Shown in pieces: positions 16,409-24,386 of a DNA stretch of 35,449 nt; positions within the stretch are counted from its first letter, which is position 1; the number at the start of each line of letters is the position of its first letter. This DNA comes from Kocuria sp. GTDB lineage: Bacteria; Actinomycetota; Actinomycetes; Actinomycetales; Micrococcaceae. The translations under genes and the position numbers were made by a program. The stretch is taken from positions 1-35,449 of the forward strand of contig JAKDJD010000024.1 of assembly GCA_030454085.1 (NCBI GenBank), read 5' to 3'. The notes under the pieces were generated by a model, which was not told the DNA's origin, did no database searches, and saw only the letters and a program-made list of their open reading frames with translations.

Positions 16409-16484
16409 GGACATGCAAAAATTCTAGGAGATTTTTGCATGCCAGCCACGACATATAAACAATGTCCGGATTTTTTGCATGTCC
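16409..16484 (-). promoter_or_regulatory. pdxR promoter region with three TGCAAAAA operator sites
   Basis: CATGCAAAAAT at 16412-16422 and its inverse ATTTTTGCATG at 16431-16441 form a perfect 11-bp dyad with an 8-base centre that holds the minus-strand -10 TAGAAT. A third copy TTTTTTGCATG at 16471-16481 is a direct repeat of the second at exactly 40 bases. The outer copies also share GGACATGCAAAAA with inverse TTTTTGCATGTCC. Multiple in-phase half-sites are what MocR-type dimers are known to bind. Confidence 0.65.
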
Positions 16485-16553
16485 TCTACGACCCGCATCA
16501 TCGCTTTGCACGTCGGCAGGGGAGCTTGCCCGCTTGCGTCCGACGCCCTGGCA

Positions 16554-16589
16554 TGTAAAGGTGGCTTGACACGTCAAGGATGCTTTACA
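16554..16589 (+). promoter_or_regulatory. Symmetric four-half-site operator before the membrane/XRE gene pair
   Basis: TGTAAAG (16554-16560), CTTGAC (16565-16570), GTCAAG (16573-16578) and CTTTACA (16583-16589) form a 36-bp nested dyad with identical 4-base gaps on both sides and a 2-base centre. It can also be read as two adjacent sites of the form GTMAAG-N4-CTTKAC. It ends one base before the ribosome site AGGAGGG, so occupancy would block expression of 16600-17267. The XRE protein encoded there is the obvious candidate ligand. Confidence 0.65.
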
Positions 16590-16599
16590 AGGAGGGCTG

Positions 16600-17070
16600 A
16601 TGGCTCAGCACACCGAAACTCACCTTCTTCCTCATTGGGGGTATACCAAGGTCGGCTCCCGAAAGATCCCGGCATGGAAACCGGCTCTAGCACTCGGATT
16701 GCTGACGGACGGCGGGGCGAGTGTGGTCGCGACGCTCCTCACGACGTCCGGCTCCTTCAACACCCTGGCCTTCTTTGTCTTCCTGGTGTTTCTCTGGGCA
16801 CCGCTGACCATGCTGTGGTGGGTCGCCCTCGTGGACAGAAAAACGGTACGGGGCGCTACCCGGGACCCGGAGAAGTCGATCGAGTCGACCTGGTACTCCC
16901 GCGCCGCGGAGGGAGTGTTCCATGACCTCATGATCATCATGGGATTGGGGGCCGTGGTGACTACATGGTGGAGGCCCTCCTTCGATATGTCCTGGTTCTT
17001 CCTGGGCGCCTGCGTTGTGATGATGCTCGACTTCGCCCTGCGATACGCCGTCATCAAAGCCAGGAGCTGA
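16600..17070 (+). CDS. Four-helix membrane protein paired with an XRE regulator, function unknown
   Basis: The 156-residue protein has about four membrane segments (WKPALALGLLTDGGASVVATLL, FNTLAFFVFLVFLWAPLTML, LMIIMGLGAVVTTWW, WFFLGACVVMMLDFALRYAV), with a charged loop RKTVRGATRDPEKS between the second and third. I recognise no named family. It is translated from ATG 16600 behind a strong AGGAGGG. Its stop is 2 bases before the XRE gene, so the two are surely one operon. Small membrane protein plus compact XRE regulator is a recurring pair in Gram-positive genomes, usually without assigned function. It sits between pdxR and pdxST. Confidence 0.78.
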   Translation: MAQHTETHLLPHWGYTKVGSRKIPAWKPALALGLLTDGGASVVATLLTTSGSFNTLAFFVFLVFLWAPLTMLWWVALVDRKTVRGATRDPEKSIESTWYSRAAEGVFHDLMIIMGLGAVVTTWWRPSFDMSWFFLGACVVMMLDFALRYAVIKARS

Positions 17071-17072
17071 CG

Positions 17073-17267
17073 ATGGAGAACCGGGTGCGAGAGTACCGAA
17101 GCTCACGGGAGTGGTCCCAGCAGCACCTGGCCGACATGTTGGGGGTTTCCCGACAGACGGTTCTCTCGATCGAAAAGGGAAAGTACGACCCTTCCCTGCC
17201 CTTGGCCTTCCACATGGCCGCCGTCTTCGAGTGCATGATCGAGGATCTCTTCCTTCCGGAACTCTGA
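17073..17267 (+). CDS. Compact XRE-family transcriptional regulator
   Basis: The 64-residue protein is almost entirely one Cro/CI helix-turn-helix: REYRSSREWSQQHLADMLGVSRQTVLSIEKGKYDPSLPLAFHMAAVF, followed by CMIEDLFLPEL, the usual dimer-forming end of this small family. The frame extends upstream, but ATG 17073 has CAGGAGC before it and follows the upstream stop by 2 bases. It probably represses its own operon by binding the dyad at 16554-16589. No effector domain is present, so a signal may come through the partner membrane protein. Confidence 0.85.
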   Translation: MENRVREYRSSREWSQQHLADMLGVSRQTVLSIEKGKYDPSLPLAFHMAAVFECMIEDLFLPEL

Positions 17268-17365
17268 GGTGCCTGCGTCCGTTCGGGACGGCGGGACGGT
17301 GAGTTCCGGTGCCGGGCACAAACACACCAGACCGCCCGGGGGTGGAGAAGCCTGCGCCCGACTGG

Positions 17366-17399
17366 ACCAAAAATTTTCCACAATTCTGGCCCTTACGGT
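17366..17399 (+). promoter_or_regulatory. Probable pdxST promoter with a PdxR-like site
   Basis: TACGGT at 17394-17399 is a TANNNT -10; the -35 is unclear (TTTCCA at 17375). Upstream, ACCAAAAATTTTCCACAATT at 17366-17385 shares CAAAAATT with the pdxR-side dyad. Transcription would start close to the ATG at 17409, so the mRNA has a very short leader or none. Confidence 0.4.
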
Positions 17400-17429
17400 G
17401 ATCCACCCATGCGGTGGACGATGGACCCC

Positions 17430-18347
17430 ATGACTGATTCAACGAACGAAACCTCTGCCCGCACCGGCTCCCCTCTCGTCAAGAGGGGTCTGGCCGACAT
17501 GCTGAAGGGCGGCGTGATCATGGACGTGGTCACCCCGGAGCAGGCACGCATCGCCGAGGATGCGGGCGCGGTCGCCGTCATGGCTCTGGAGCGGGTGCCC
17601 GCAGATATCCGGGCCCAGGGCGGCGTCGCCCGGATGTCTGACCCGGATCTGATCGACCAGATCATCGACACCGTGTCCATCCCGGTGATGGCCAAGGCCC
17701 GTATCGGCCACTTCGTGGAGGCCCAGGTCCTGGAGTCCCTGAAGGTGGACTACATCGACGAGTCGGAGGTTCTCTCCCCCGCCGACTATGTCAATCACAT
17801 CGACAAGCAGAAGTTCACGGTCCCGTTCGTCTGTGGCGCCACGAACCTGGGTGAGGCCTTGCGTCGCATCGCCGAAGGCGCGGCGATGATCCGCTCGAAG
17901 GGCGAGGCCGGGACCGGTGACGTGTCCGAGGCGACCAAGCACATCCGCACGATCCGGGCGCAGATCGCGGACCTGCAGGCCGCGTACGCGGCGTCGCCCG
18001 ATGCCCTGTACGTCAAGGCGAAGGAGCTTTCGGCCCCGTACGACATCGTCCTGGAAGTCGCTCGCACCGGGAAGTTGCCGGTGGTTCTGTTCACCGCGGG
18101 CGGCGTGGCGACACCGGCCGATGCGGCGATGATGATGCAGCTCGGTGCGGATGGCGTGTTCGTCGGCTCCGGCATCTTCAAGTCCGGGAACCCGGAGCAG
18201 CGTGCGGCCGCCATCGTCAAGGCCACCGCCTACTACGACGACGCCGCGGCGGTCGCCGAGGCTTCTCGCGGTCTGGGCGAGGCGATGGTCGGCATCAACG
18301 TGGGCGATCTGCCCGCGCCGCACCGTCTTGCCGAACGCGGGTGGTAA
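17430..18347 (+). CDS. pdxS: Pyridoxal 5'-phosphate synthase subunit PdxS
   Basis: PdxS condenses ribose 5-phosphate, glyceraldehyde 3-phosphate and ammonia into PLP in the DXP-independent pathway, as the core of a PdxS12-PdxT12 complex. The 305-residue sequence is a highly conserved TIM barrel. Using this start, D32, K89 and K157 sit at the places of catalytic D24, K81 and K149 of Bacillus subtilis PdxS. Alternative in-frame ATGs lie at 17409 and 17424. None of the three has a strong ribosome site, and the 17409 ATG could be used on a leaderless mRNA. pdxT follows after 7 bases. Regulation by PdxR is expected. Confidence 0.96.
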   Translation: MTDSTNETSARTGSPLVKRGLADMLKGGVIMDVVTPEQARIAEDAGAVAVMALERVPADIRAQGGVARMSDPDLIDQIIDTVSIPVMAKARIGHFVEAQVLESLKVDYIDESEVLSPADYVNHIDKQKFTVPFVCGATNLGEALRRIAEGAAMIRSKGEAGTGDVSEATKHIRTIRAQIADLQAAYAASPDALYVKAKELSAPYDIVLEVARTGKLPVVLFTAGGVATPADAAMMMQLGADGVFVGSGIFKSGNPEQRAAAIVKATAYYDDAAAVAEASRGLGEAMVGINVGDLPAPHRLAERGW

Positions 18348-18354
18348 GGCGGCG

Positions 18355-18939
18355 ATGAGCAACCCAACGATTGGGGTTCTCGCGCTCCAGGGCGGGGTGG
18401 CCGAGCACCAGCGAATGCTCGGCCACCTCGGTGCGGAGACCGTATTGGTCCGTAGGCCCGAGCAGCTGGGCGCCATCGATGCCTTGGTACTGCCCGGTGG
18501 TGAATCATCCACGATCGACCGCCTGACCAGGATCTTCGGGGTACGAGACCCTTTGATCGACGCGATTCGAGGCGGCCTGCCGGTTCTGGGGACGTGCGCG
18601 GGCCTGATCTTGCTCTCCTCCCACATCGATGACCCCGCTCCGGGACAGCAGTCCCTGTCCGTGCTGGACGTGGGGGTTTCCCGGAATGCCTTCGGTTCCC
18701 AGGTGGCCTCGGCGGAAGTCACCTTGAAGTGGTTCGGTGCGGCATCGCCGTCGGTCCGTGCCGCGTTCATTCGCGCACCCGTCGTCACGAGCCATGGCCC
18801 GGAGGTCGAGCCGCTGGCTGAGCACGAGGACCGAGTGGTTGCTGTGCGGCAGGGCAACGTTCTGGGTATCTCTTTCCACCCGGAGCTGACGGGCGACACC
18901 ACGGTCCACCAGGAGCTTCTGGGGATGGCATCGACCTGA
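18355..18939 (+). CDS. pdxT: Pyridoxal 5'-phosphate synthase glutaminase subunit PdxT
   Basis: The 194-residue class-I glutaminase hydrolyses glutamine and channels ammonia to PdxS. It shows IGVLALQGGVAEH at the N-terminus, PGGESSTI, the nucleophile C81 in GTCAGLIL, and H175 and E177 in SFHPEL. The ATG at 18355 follows GGCGGCG, 7 bases after the pdxS stop, so the two are co-translated. Length and motifs are normal for the family. Confidence 0.95.
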   Translation: MSNPTIGVLALQGGVAEHQRMLGHLGAETVLVRRPEQLGAIDALVLPGGESSTIDRLTRIFGVRDPLIDAIRGGLPVLGTCAGLILLSSHIDDPAPGQQSLSVLDVGVSRNAFGSQVASAEVTLKWFGAASPSVRAAFIRAPVVTSHGPEVEPLAEHEDRVVAVRQGNVLGISFHPELTGDTTVHQELLGMAST

Positions 18940-19109
18940 CCGACCAGAATCCCGGCGGGGGGGGACGAGGGCCTTTCGCACGGTCCCGGCCCAGAACCCA
19001 TCGTCTGGCCACTTATTTCGTGGGCGGAGTATCGTGGGCGGCAAGACGTCGATCCGACCGCTCCCGGGCCGGTCGGACGAGGGAACCATACACCGGGCGA
19101 GGAGAGAGC

Positions 19110-21533
19110 ATGACCGTTCATCCGCACGTCAGGGGACAGTCCGACGAGACTGCCAGCGCTCCCGGTGCCCACAAGGGCCCGCTCGGAAGTTCCTATCTCC
19201 GGGGGCTGACCGGTCAGCTCGTCACCGAGTGGAACACCGATGGCGAGGAGGGCCAGGGCGGTTACGGCCCCCGCACGCACCGGCCCTTCTCCCACAAGGC
19301 ATACCATCACCCGGCGGCCGGCTATGGCGCCGCGCTCTCCGTGAGCCAGGTCTTGGTCAAGGAGCGGGAACCGATCGAGGGCGCCCGTTCGATCTTCACC
19401 ATGAACCAGACGGACGGCGGTTTCGACTGCCCAGGGTGCGCCTGGCCGGATGATCCCGGTGTTTCGATGGATATTTGCGAGAACGGGATCAAGCACGTCA
19501 CGTGGGAGATGACGCCGAAGCGGACGACGCGCGAGTTCTTCGCCAAGCACTCCGTGACGGAGCTCGAGTCCTGGACCGACCATGACCTGGAGAAGGTCGG
19601 TCGGCTCACCGAGCCCATGTCCTACGACGCCGAGTCCGACCACTACATTCCGATCACGTGGGAGGATGCCTTCGCGATGGTCGGGGACACCCTCCGGGGC
19701 CTGGACAGCCCCCACGAAGCCACGTTCTATACTTCGGGGCGCCTGAGCAATGAGGCCACGTTCCTGTACCAGCTCTGGGCACGCGAGTTCGGCACGAATA
19801 ATCTGCCCGACTGCTCGAACATGTGTCACGAGGCATCCGGCCGTGCGTTGACGGCTTCGCTGGGCACGGGGAAGGGAACTGCCGACCTGAACGACTGGCT
19901 CCAGGCGGACCTGCTGTTCGTGATGGGCGTGAACGCCGGGTCCAATGCGCCGCGCATGCTCACGGCGTTGGCCGAGGCCGAGCGCAAGGGCACCAAGATC
20001 GTTCACATCAACCCGATCATTGAGGGCGCGACCAACGGAACGATCGTGCCGCACGAAATCGATCAGATGATGATGGCCAAGGTCACGCGGACTTCCTCCC
20101 TGAATCTCCAGGTGCGGCCCGGTGGCGACATGGCGCTGATGCGCGGCATCGGCAAGCGTCTGGTCGAACTCTCCGAGAACGACCCGGAGGCCATCGATCA
20201 CGCATTCCTCGAGGAGTACACCCACGACTTCGAGGCGTACCGCACGCTCGTCGAGCAGACCTCCTGGGAGGACATCGAGGAGCAGTCGGGTGTTTCCAAG
20301 GGCCAGATCATGCAGCTCGCGAACCTGTACCGCGAGTCCAACAAGACGCTGATCTCCTGGTGCCTCGGTGTTTCCCAGCACGAGCACGGCGTGGACACGG
20401 TCCGCGAGATCGTCAACCTCCTCATGCTTCGCGGAAACCTGGGCAAGAACGGCGTCGGCCCCTCCCCCGTGCGCGGACATTCGAACGTCCAGGGCAACCG
20501 GACCTGCGGCATCGACCACCGTCCGAGCAAGGACTTCATCGAGAAGATCAACAACGTTTTCGGCCTGAATGCGCCGACTGAGCACGGCCTGGACACGGTC
20601 AGCTCGATCGAAGCCATGCACGAGGGTTCGGTCAAAGTATTCGTTTCTCTGGGCGGCAACTTCGTCCGGGCGGTACCGGATCCGGAGTACACCGAGAGGG
20701 CCATGCGGAATCTTGATCTGAATGTACAGGTCAGCACCAAGCTGAACCGCAGTCATATTGTGCACGGCAAGAAGTCGTTGATCCTCCCCTGCCTGGGTCG
20801 TTCCGAGAAGGACGTCCAGGCCTCCGGCGAGCAGTGCGTTTCTGCCGAGGACGCGATGTCCATGGTCCACGCCTCCTTCGGCATGAAGAAGCCGGCGTCT
20901 CCGCATCTTCTGTCGGAAATGGCGATCCTGGGCGGGATGGCTCGCGCGACTCTGCCCGATTCGACGACGCCGTTCGAGAAGTACGTGGACAACTACGACG
21001 AAATCCGTGACGTGATGGCCGAGATTCTGCCCGGCTTCGAGAACTTCAATGAGCGCGTCCGCCAGCCGGCCGGGTTCCGCATCTACCAGGCGGCCCGGGA
21101 ACTGGACTTTTCCAAGACCCCGACGGGCAGAGCGAATTTCTCGACCGCCGAGCTTCCGCAGGTCGATCCCGGTGAGGGCAAGCTGGTGCTTCAGACGATG
21201 CGCTCCCACGACCAGTGGAACACCACGATCTACTCGAACAATGACCGTTACCGCGGAATCAAGAACATCCGCACTCTGGTGTTCATGAATCCCGACGACA
21301 TGCGCGCCCGCGGGATCCAGGAGGGGGATTTCGTGTCCATCACGTCCACCTCGAAGCTGGGCATCATGCGCCGACTGAACAAGTACCGGGCCTTCGCGAA
21401 GGACATCCCTCAGGGCAGCGCTGCCGGTTACATGCCGGAGATGAACGTGCTGATCGGCATCGAGGACTACAGCACGCAGTCAGAGCAGCCGCTGATGAAG
21501 AGCCAGCACGTCACGATCGAATTGGAGAAGTAG
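19110..21533 (+). CDS. FdhF/YdeP-type molybdopterin oxidoreductase
   Basis: The 807-residue protein belongs to the DMSO-reductase superfamily and resembles the FdhF/YdeP branch (formate-dehydrogenase-like, physiological substrate mostly unknown; YdeP of E. coli is linked to acid resistance). N-terminal cysteines C107, C110 (DCPGCAWPD) and C123 (DICENG) are the reduced cluster motif of this branch. C239-H240 in DCSNMCHEASG aligns with the Mo-ligating Cys or Sec of formate dehydrogenase. The C-terminal molybdopterin dinucleotide-binding domain starts near LVLQTMRSHDQWNT. The frame opens at 19020, but ATG 19110 is preceded by GAGGAGAGAG. No signal peptide is seen, so it is cytosolic. No fdhD, subunit or cofactor gene is adjacent. 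Confidence 0.9.
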   Translation: MTVHPHVRGQSDETASAPGAHKGPLGSSYLRGLTGQLVTEWNTDGEEGQGGYGPRTHRPFSHKAYHHPAAGYGAALSVSQVLVKEREPIEGARSIFTMNQTDGGFDCPGCAWPDDPGVSMDICENGIKHVTWEMTPKRTTREFFAKHSVTELESWTDHDLEKVGRLTEPMSYDAESDHYIPITWEDAFAMVGDTLRGLDSPHEATFYTSGRLSNEATFLYQLWAREFGTNNLPDCSNMCHEASGRALTASLGTGKGTADLNDWLQADLLFVMGVNAGSNAPRMLTALAEAERKGTKIVHINPIIEGATNGTIVPHEIDQMMMAKVTRTSSLNLQVRPGGDMALMRGIGKRLVELSENDPEAIDHAFLEEYTHDFEAYRTLVEQTSWEDIEEQSGVSKGQIMQLANLYRESNKTLISWCLGVSQHEHGVDTVREIVNLLMLRGNLGKNGVGPSPVRGHSNVQGNRTCGIDHRPSKDFIEKINNVFGLNAPTEHGLDTVSSIEAMHEGSVKVFVSLGGNFVRAVPDPEYTERAMRNLDLNVQVSTKLNRSHIVHGKKSLILPCLGRSEKDVQASGEQCVSAEDAMSMVHASFGMKKPASPHLLSEMAILGGMARATLPDSTTPFEKYVDNYDEIRDVMAEILPGFENFNERVRQPAGFRIYQAARELDFSKTPTGRANFSTAELPQVDPGEGKLVLQTMRSHDQWNTTIYSNNDRYRGIKNIRTLVFMNPDDMRARGIQEGDFVSITSTSKLGIMRRLNKYRAFAKDIPQGSAAGYMPEMNVLIGIEDYSTQSEQPLMKSQHVTIELEK

Positions 21534-21596
21534 ACCAGGAACCCAGCGTGTCCCGGACCCCCCCCGCTGCGCGGCACGCCCCATCGATCCTGCGGG

Positions 21597-23264
21597 TCAT
21601 GCCCCTTCCTGACTCGCGGCTCGTGACCGCGTTGAGGCCCGACGCAACTTCACCGAACCGATGAATCCGAGGATAAGGAACACGGTGGCCACGAGCAGCG
21701 CCCACCTGACCGCGTCGGCGAAGCCCGAGGTCAGGGCGTCGACCATGGGCTGGGCGTTCGGACCGAGGTGCCCGGACTCTGCCTGTTGCCGCAGTTGCGG
21801 TATCGTCCCACCGGCGGATTGGCGCGTGGCCTCCGCAAGTTGTGTCGCACGGTCGTGGCCCAGCCCAGTGCCGTCCAACGAGGCAGGCATCGTGAGGCTC
21901 AGGGACACGGACAGTGCCGCACCGGCGAAGGCAGTGCCGAGGGCGGAGCCGATCTGGCGCACCGTGGACTGCGTGGCGGAGGCCTGGCCCGAAACGTCCA
22001 CGGGAATGTCCCGCAGCACGGTTCCGGTCAGTTGCGCCGAGGCGAGACCGAGACCCAGCCCGTAGACCACCAGGGGAATCGCCACGATCCACCCCGACGT
22101 CGACGGGCCGAGCAACAGCGCGAGGACCAGCACGCCCAAAACCTCCAGTCCCAGGCCGATCAGCACGGTGCCTTCAGCGCCGAATCGCGCGGCGAGGTGG
22201 CGCGCGGAGGCCCCCGAGAAGAAGGCGCCCACGGCCATTGCCGCGAGGATCAGCCCCGAACCCATGAGACTCAGTCCGAGAGCGTTGGTCAGGTACAGCG
22301 GGAGCACGAAGATGATCGCGAACTCGCCCACGGCAACCATGGCTGCTGTGAGGTTTCCCCACGAGAATGTGGAGACCGCGAACACATCGAGGTTGAGCAG
22401 CGCCGAGCGCTGGACCTTGTCACGGTGACGTTCCCACACCCCGAACAAGACGATCGCGACGAGGCCGGTCAGCAAGGTCACAGGAACGATCGAGATCGCC
22501 GCGGTCTGCGGCCAGACCCACCCGCCGATCGAGAAATCGGCTTGAGGAGTCCACCAACCGAGGTTGGGTCCTTCGATGACCGCGAAAACGAGGGCCCCGA
22601 ATCCGATGGCGCTGAGCAGGGCGCCGTCGACGTCGGCCCCCTTGCGTCGCTCCGGGTTGCGCGTGTTGGGCACCGTGATGATCGCGGCCGCGGCAATCAC
22701 GAGGCCGAGCGGAATGTTGATGAGGAAGATCCAGGGCCACGAGGCCCATTGCGTCAGCGCGCCGCCGGCGAGGGGACCGACGGCGGCGGCCCCGGACATC
22801 ACCGCTCCCCACACGCCGAATGCGGGCGCCCGGTACTTGCCTCGGAACACCGCGTTCACGGTGGACAGCGACGACGGCATGATGAATGCCGCCCCCACGG
22901 CCTGGAGGGCGCGGGCCGCGCTGAGCGGCCCGGCGGGGGCGGGCCGGGCGGCGCCGAGCCGGCCGGCGCCAAAGACCCACCGCCCGACGACGAACATCAC
23001 CTTGCGTCCCCAACGATCCGCTAGCTTACCCGTGGAGAGCAGCAGGGCCGCGAGAAGGACCGCGTAGAGGCTGTTGACCCACTGGGCTTCCGTGAGGTCC
23101 AGGTCCAGGTCGGAGATGATCTCTGGCAGGGCGACCCCGACGATCGTGCCGTCCAGGACGATCATTCCCAGCCCGACGGCGAGGACGGCGAGCGCCAACC
23201 AGTCCTTGGAAGACGGCTTGGGCGCTTCGCCGGTTTCCGGGTTCGAATCGGCAACCGGGCTCAT
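21597..23264 (-). CDS. DHA2-type MFS multidrug exporter
   Basis: The 555-residue protein has the 14-helix layout of EmrB/QacA exporters, which use the proton gradient to expel drugs. It shows the motif-C-type start VLDGTIVGVALPEI, motif A GKLADRWGRK, and ARALQAVGAAFIMPSSLS. The stretch after motif A (GRWVFGAGRLGAARPAPAGP) is unusually Gly/Ala/Arg-rich for a membrane helix. Translation starts at ATG 23264, 2 bases after the stop of the DUF2871 gene, so they form one operon. No TetR or MarR gene is next to it; the leader at 23738-23788 is the only regulatory feature seen. Confidence 0.9.
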   Translation of the reverse strand: MSPVADSNPETGEAPKPSSKDWLALAVLAVGLGMIVLDGTIVGVALPEIISDLDLDLTEAQWVNSLYAVLLAALLLSTGKLADRWGRKVMFVVGRWVFGAGRLGAARPAPAGPLSAARALQAVGAAFIMPSSLSTVNAVFRGKYRAPAFGVWGAVMSGAAAVGPLAGGALTQWASWPWIFLINIPLGLVIAAAAIITVPNTRNPERRKGADVDGALLSAIGFGALVFAVIEGPNLGWWTPQADFSIGGWVWPQTAAISIVPVTLLTGLVAIVLFGVWERHRDKVQRSALLNLDVFAVSTFSWGNLTAAMVAVGEFAIIFVLPLYLTNALGLSLMGSGLILAAMAVGAFFSGASARHLAARFGAEGTVLIGLGLEVLGVLVLALLLGPSTSGWIVAIPLVVYGLGLGLASAQLTGTVLRDIPVDVSGQASATQSTVRQIGSALGTAFAGAALSVSLSLTMPASLDGTGLGHDRATQLAEATRQSAGGTIPQLRQQAESGHLGPNAQPMVDALTSGFADAVRWALLVATVFLILGFIGSVKLRRASTRSRAASQEGA

Positions 23265-23266
23265 GA

Positions 23267-23710
23267 CTAGGCCTGCACGGATTTCGTCGAGTCTTTCTGA
23301 TCGCGGATGACGGCCCGTCGCAGAGCGATGAACAGAACGATCATGCCCGCGGTGATCAGGATATGTCCCAGCCCGGCGATGCCGGAGATCATGGCGTTGG
23401 ATTCCTGTCCGAGAACGGTGAGCATTCCGTGCCACACCATGGTGCCGGAGGTGACGATGACGCCGGCGTTGTACAGCCAGAAGAACCAGGTGAACAGTTT
23501 GGGGCTGCGGGAGAATCCGAATGCCTTCTCCAGGGCCAGCGCCACGAGGAGCACGATGAATCCCAGTGTGAGAACGTGCGTGTGGACGAGGCTCAGCTGG
23601 GTGAACCCGCCCTCCGGGAAATCATGGGATTTGGTGAATTCCCGGTAGAAGAGCCCAGAGAGGACCCCCACCACCATGTAGATGAATGCAGCGTTGAACA
23701 GCTTTTTCAT
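23267..23710 (-). CDS. DUF2871-type membrane protein
   Basis: The 147-residue protein has four membrane helices (FNAAFIYMVVGVLSGLFY, VHTHVLTLGFIVLLVALALE, LFTWFFWLYNAGVIVTSG, GIAGLGHILITAGMIVLFIAL) with conserved-looking histidines in SLVHTHVLTLG, VWHGM and GLGHIL, a pattern like that of heme-binding membrane proteins and typical of DUF2871. Its role is unknown. The frame is open to 23839, but ATG 23710 follows AGGAGC. It is first in the operon with the DHA2 exporter and is preceded by a structured leader. Confidence 0.82.
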   Translation of the reverse strand: MKKLFNAAFIYMVVGVLSGLFYREFTKSHDFPEGGFTQLSLVHTHVLTLGFIVLLVALALEKAFGFSRSPKLFTWFFWLYNAGVIVTSGTMVWHGMLTVLGQESNAMISGIAGLGHILITAGMIVLFIALRRAVIRDQKDSTKSVQA

Positions 23711-23737
23711 AATGCTCCTATAGGCGTCGTGTCGGCA

Positions 23738-23788
23738 GGTGAACCGACTCGGTATTGAGTCCGAAAAACCAGGTTTTTCAATTTCACC
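23738..23788 (-). promoter_or_regulatory. Possible three-way-junction leader of the DUF2871-MFS operon
   Basis: On the minus strand GGTGAA (23788-23783) pairs with TTCACC (23743-23738) and encloses two perfect hairpins: GAAAAAC-CTG-GTTTTTC (23779-23763) and GACTC-AATACC-GAGTC (23761-23746). All 18 base pairs are exact. It ends 27 bases before the ATG. At DNA level the two inner dyads could equally be operators. I do not recognise a known riboswitch class. Confidence 0.4.
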
Positions 23789-23935
23789 AAGCCAGCGCCT
23801 ATTCGACATCGCCGGAAAGAGTGAGTTCGGATCAACCATTCGGATGATGCACTCGCTTCGTCCAACCCGGCGGGAGCTCGATCGACCTCGTGGTCTGCAG
23901 GTTCGCGGGTTCGTCTCCGACCGACCCGCCGGGCG

Positions 23936-24385
23936 TCATGCGTGCATGAGGGTCTCCACAGGGTCCGTCTTCCCGGCTTTCCACGCGGGGTAGGCGCCCG
24001 CCAGCAAACACACGGCCAGGCCCGCGACGACGCCGCCGAGCACCGTGTCCATCCGGAGGATGGGTCGCCAGTGGTTCACGAGGCTGATGGTCGCGACCGC
24101 GTCCAGGGCAAGGGCCGTGCCGAGGATCGTGCCGACGGCGCTCGTGAGCACGGCTTCGGCGGAGAACTGTGCCGCGATGCCCAGGTGTCGCGCCCCCACG
24201 GCGAGCCTCAACCCGATCTCCCGGCGTCGCTCCAGGACGGCGACCAGGAAGGTGTTCATGATGCCGATGGTCCCGATCAGCAGGGTCACACCGGAAAGAA
24301 TCATCAGCAGAGAGCGTTGCTCCTGGTCAACGGCTTGTCTCAGAGTTTTGGGTTCGGGTGGAACGCTCGCGGAGAACAGTCCCGG
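23936..24385 (-). pseudogene. 3' remnant of a MacB/FtsX-type ABC permease
   Basis: The reading frame encodes the last third of an FtsX-like permease: a helix LLMILSGVTLLIGTIGIMNTFLVAVL, the conserved ERRREIGLRLAVGARHLGIAAQFSAEAVLTSAVG, and the last helix ending YPAWKAGKTDPVETLMHA. The family needs about 380-650 residues with four helices and a periplasmic domain; only about 140 residues are left. The family-like sequence can be followed upstream of the ATG at 24304 (PPEPKTLRQAVDQEQRSLL) to about 24360, where the end of the monooxygenase gene takes over. No ABC ATPase is adjacent. It is best read as a truncated gene left by a rearrangement. Confidence 0.75.
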
Positions 24386-24386
24386 C

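Noticed and set aside
16412..16441. Intrinsic terminator for a transcript between pdxR and the membrane gene
   Set aside because: No gene ends there in either direction; the position over a -10 element and the third copy fit an operator better.
17439..21209. Minus-strand ORF of 1256 codons
   Set aside because: It lies antisense to pdxS, pdxT and the molybdoenzyme, whose conserved motifs prove the plus strand. In GC-rich genes the opposite frame often lacks stops; its translation has no family features.
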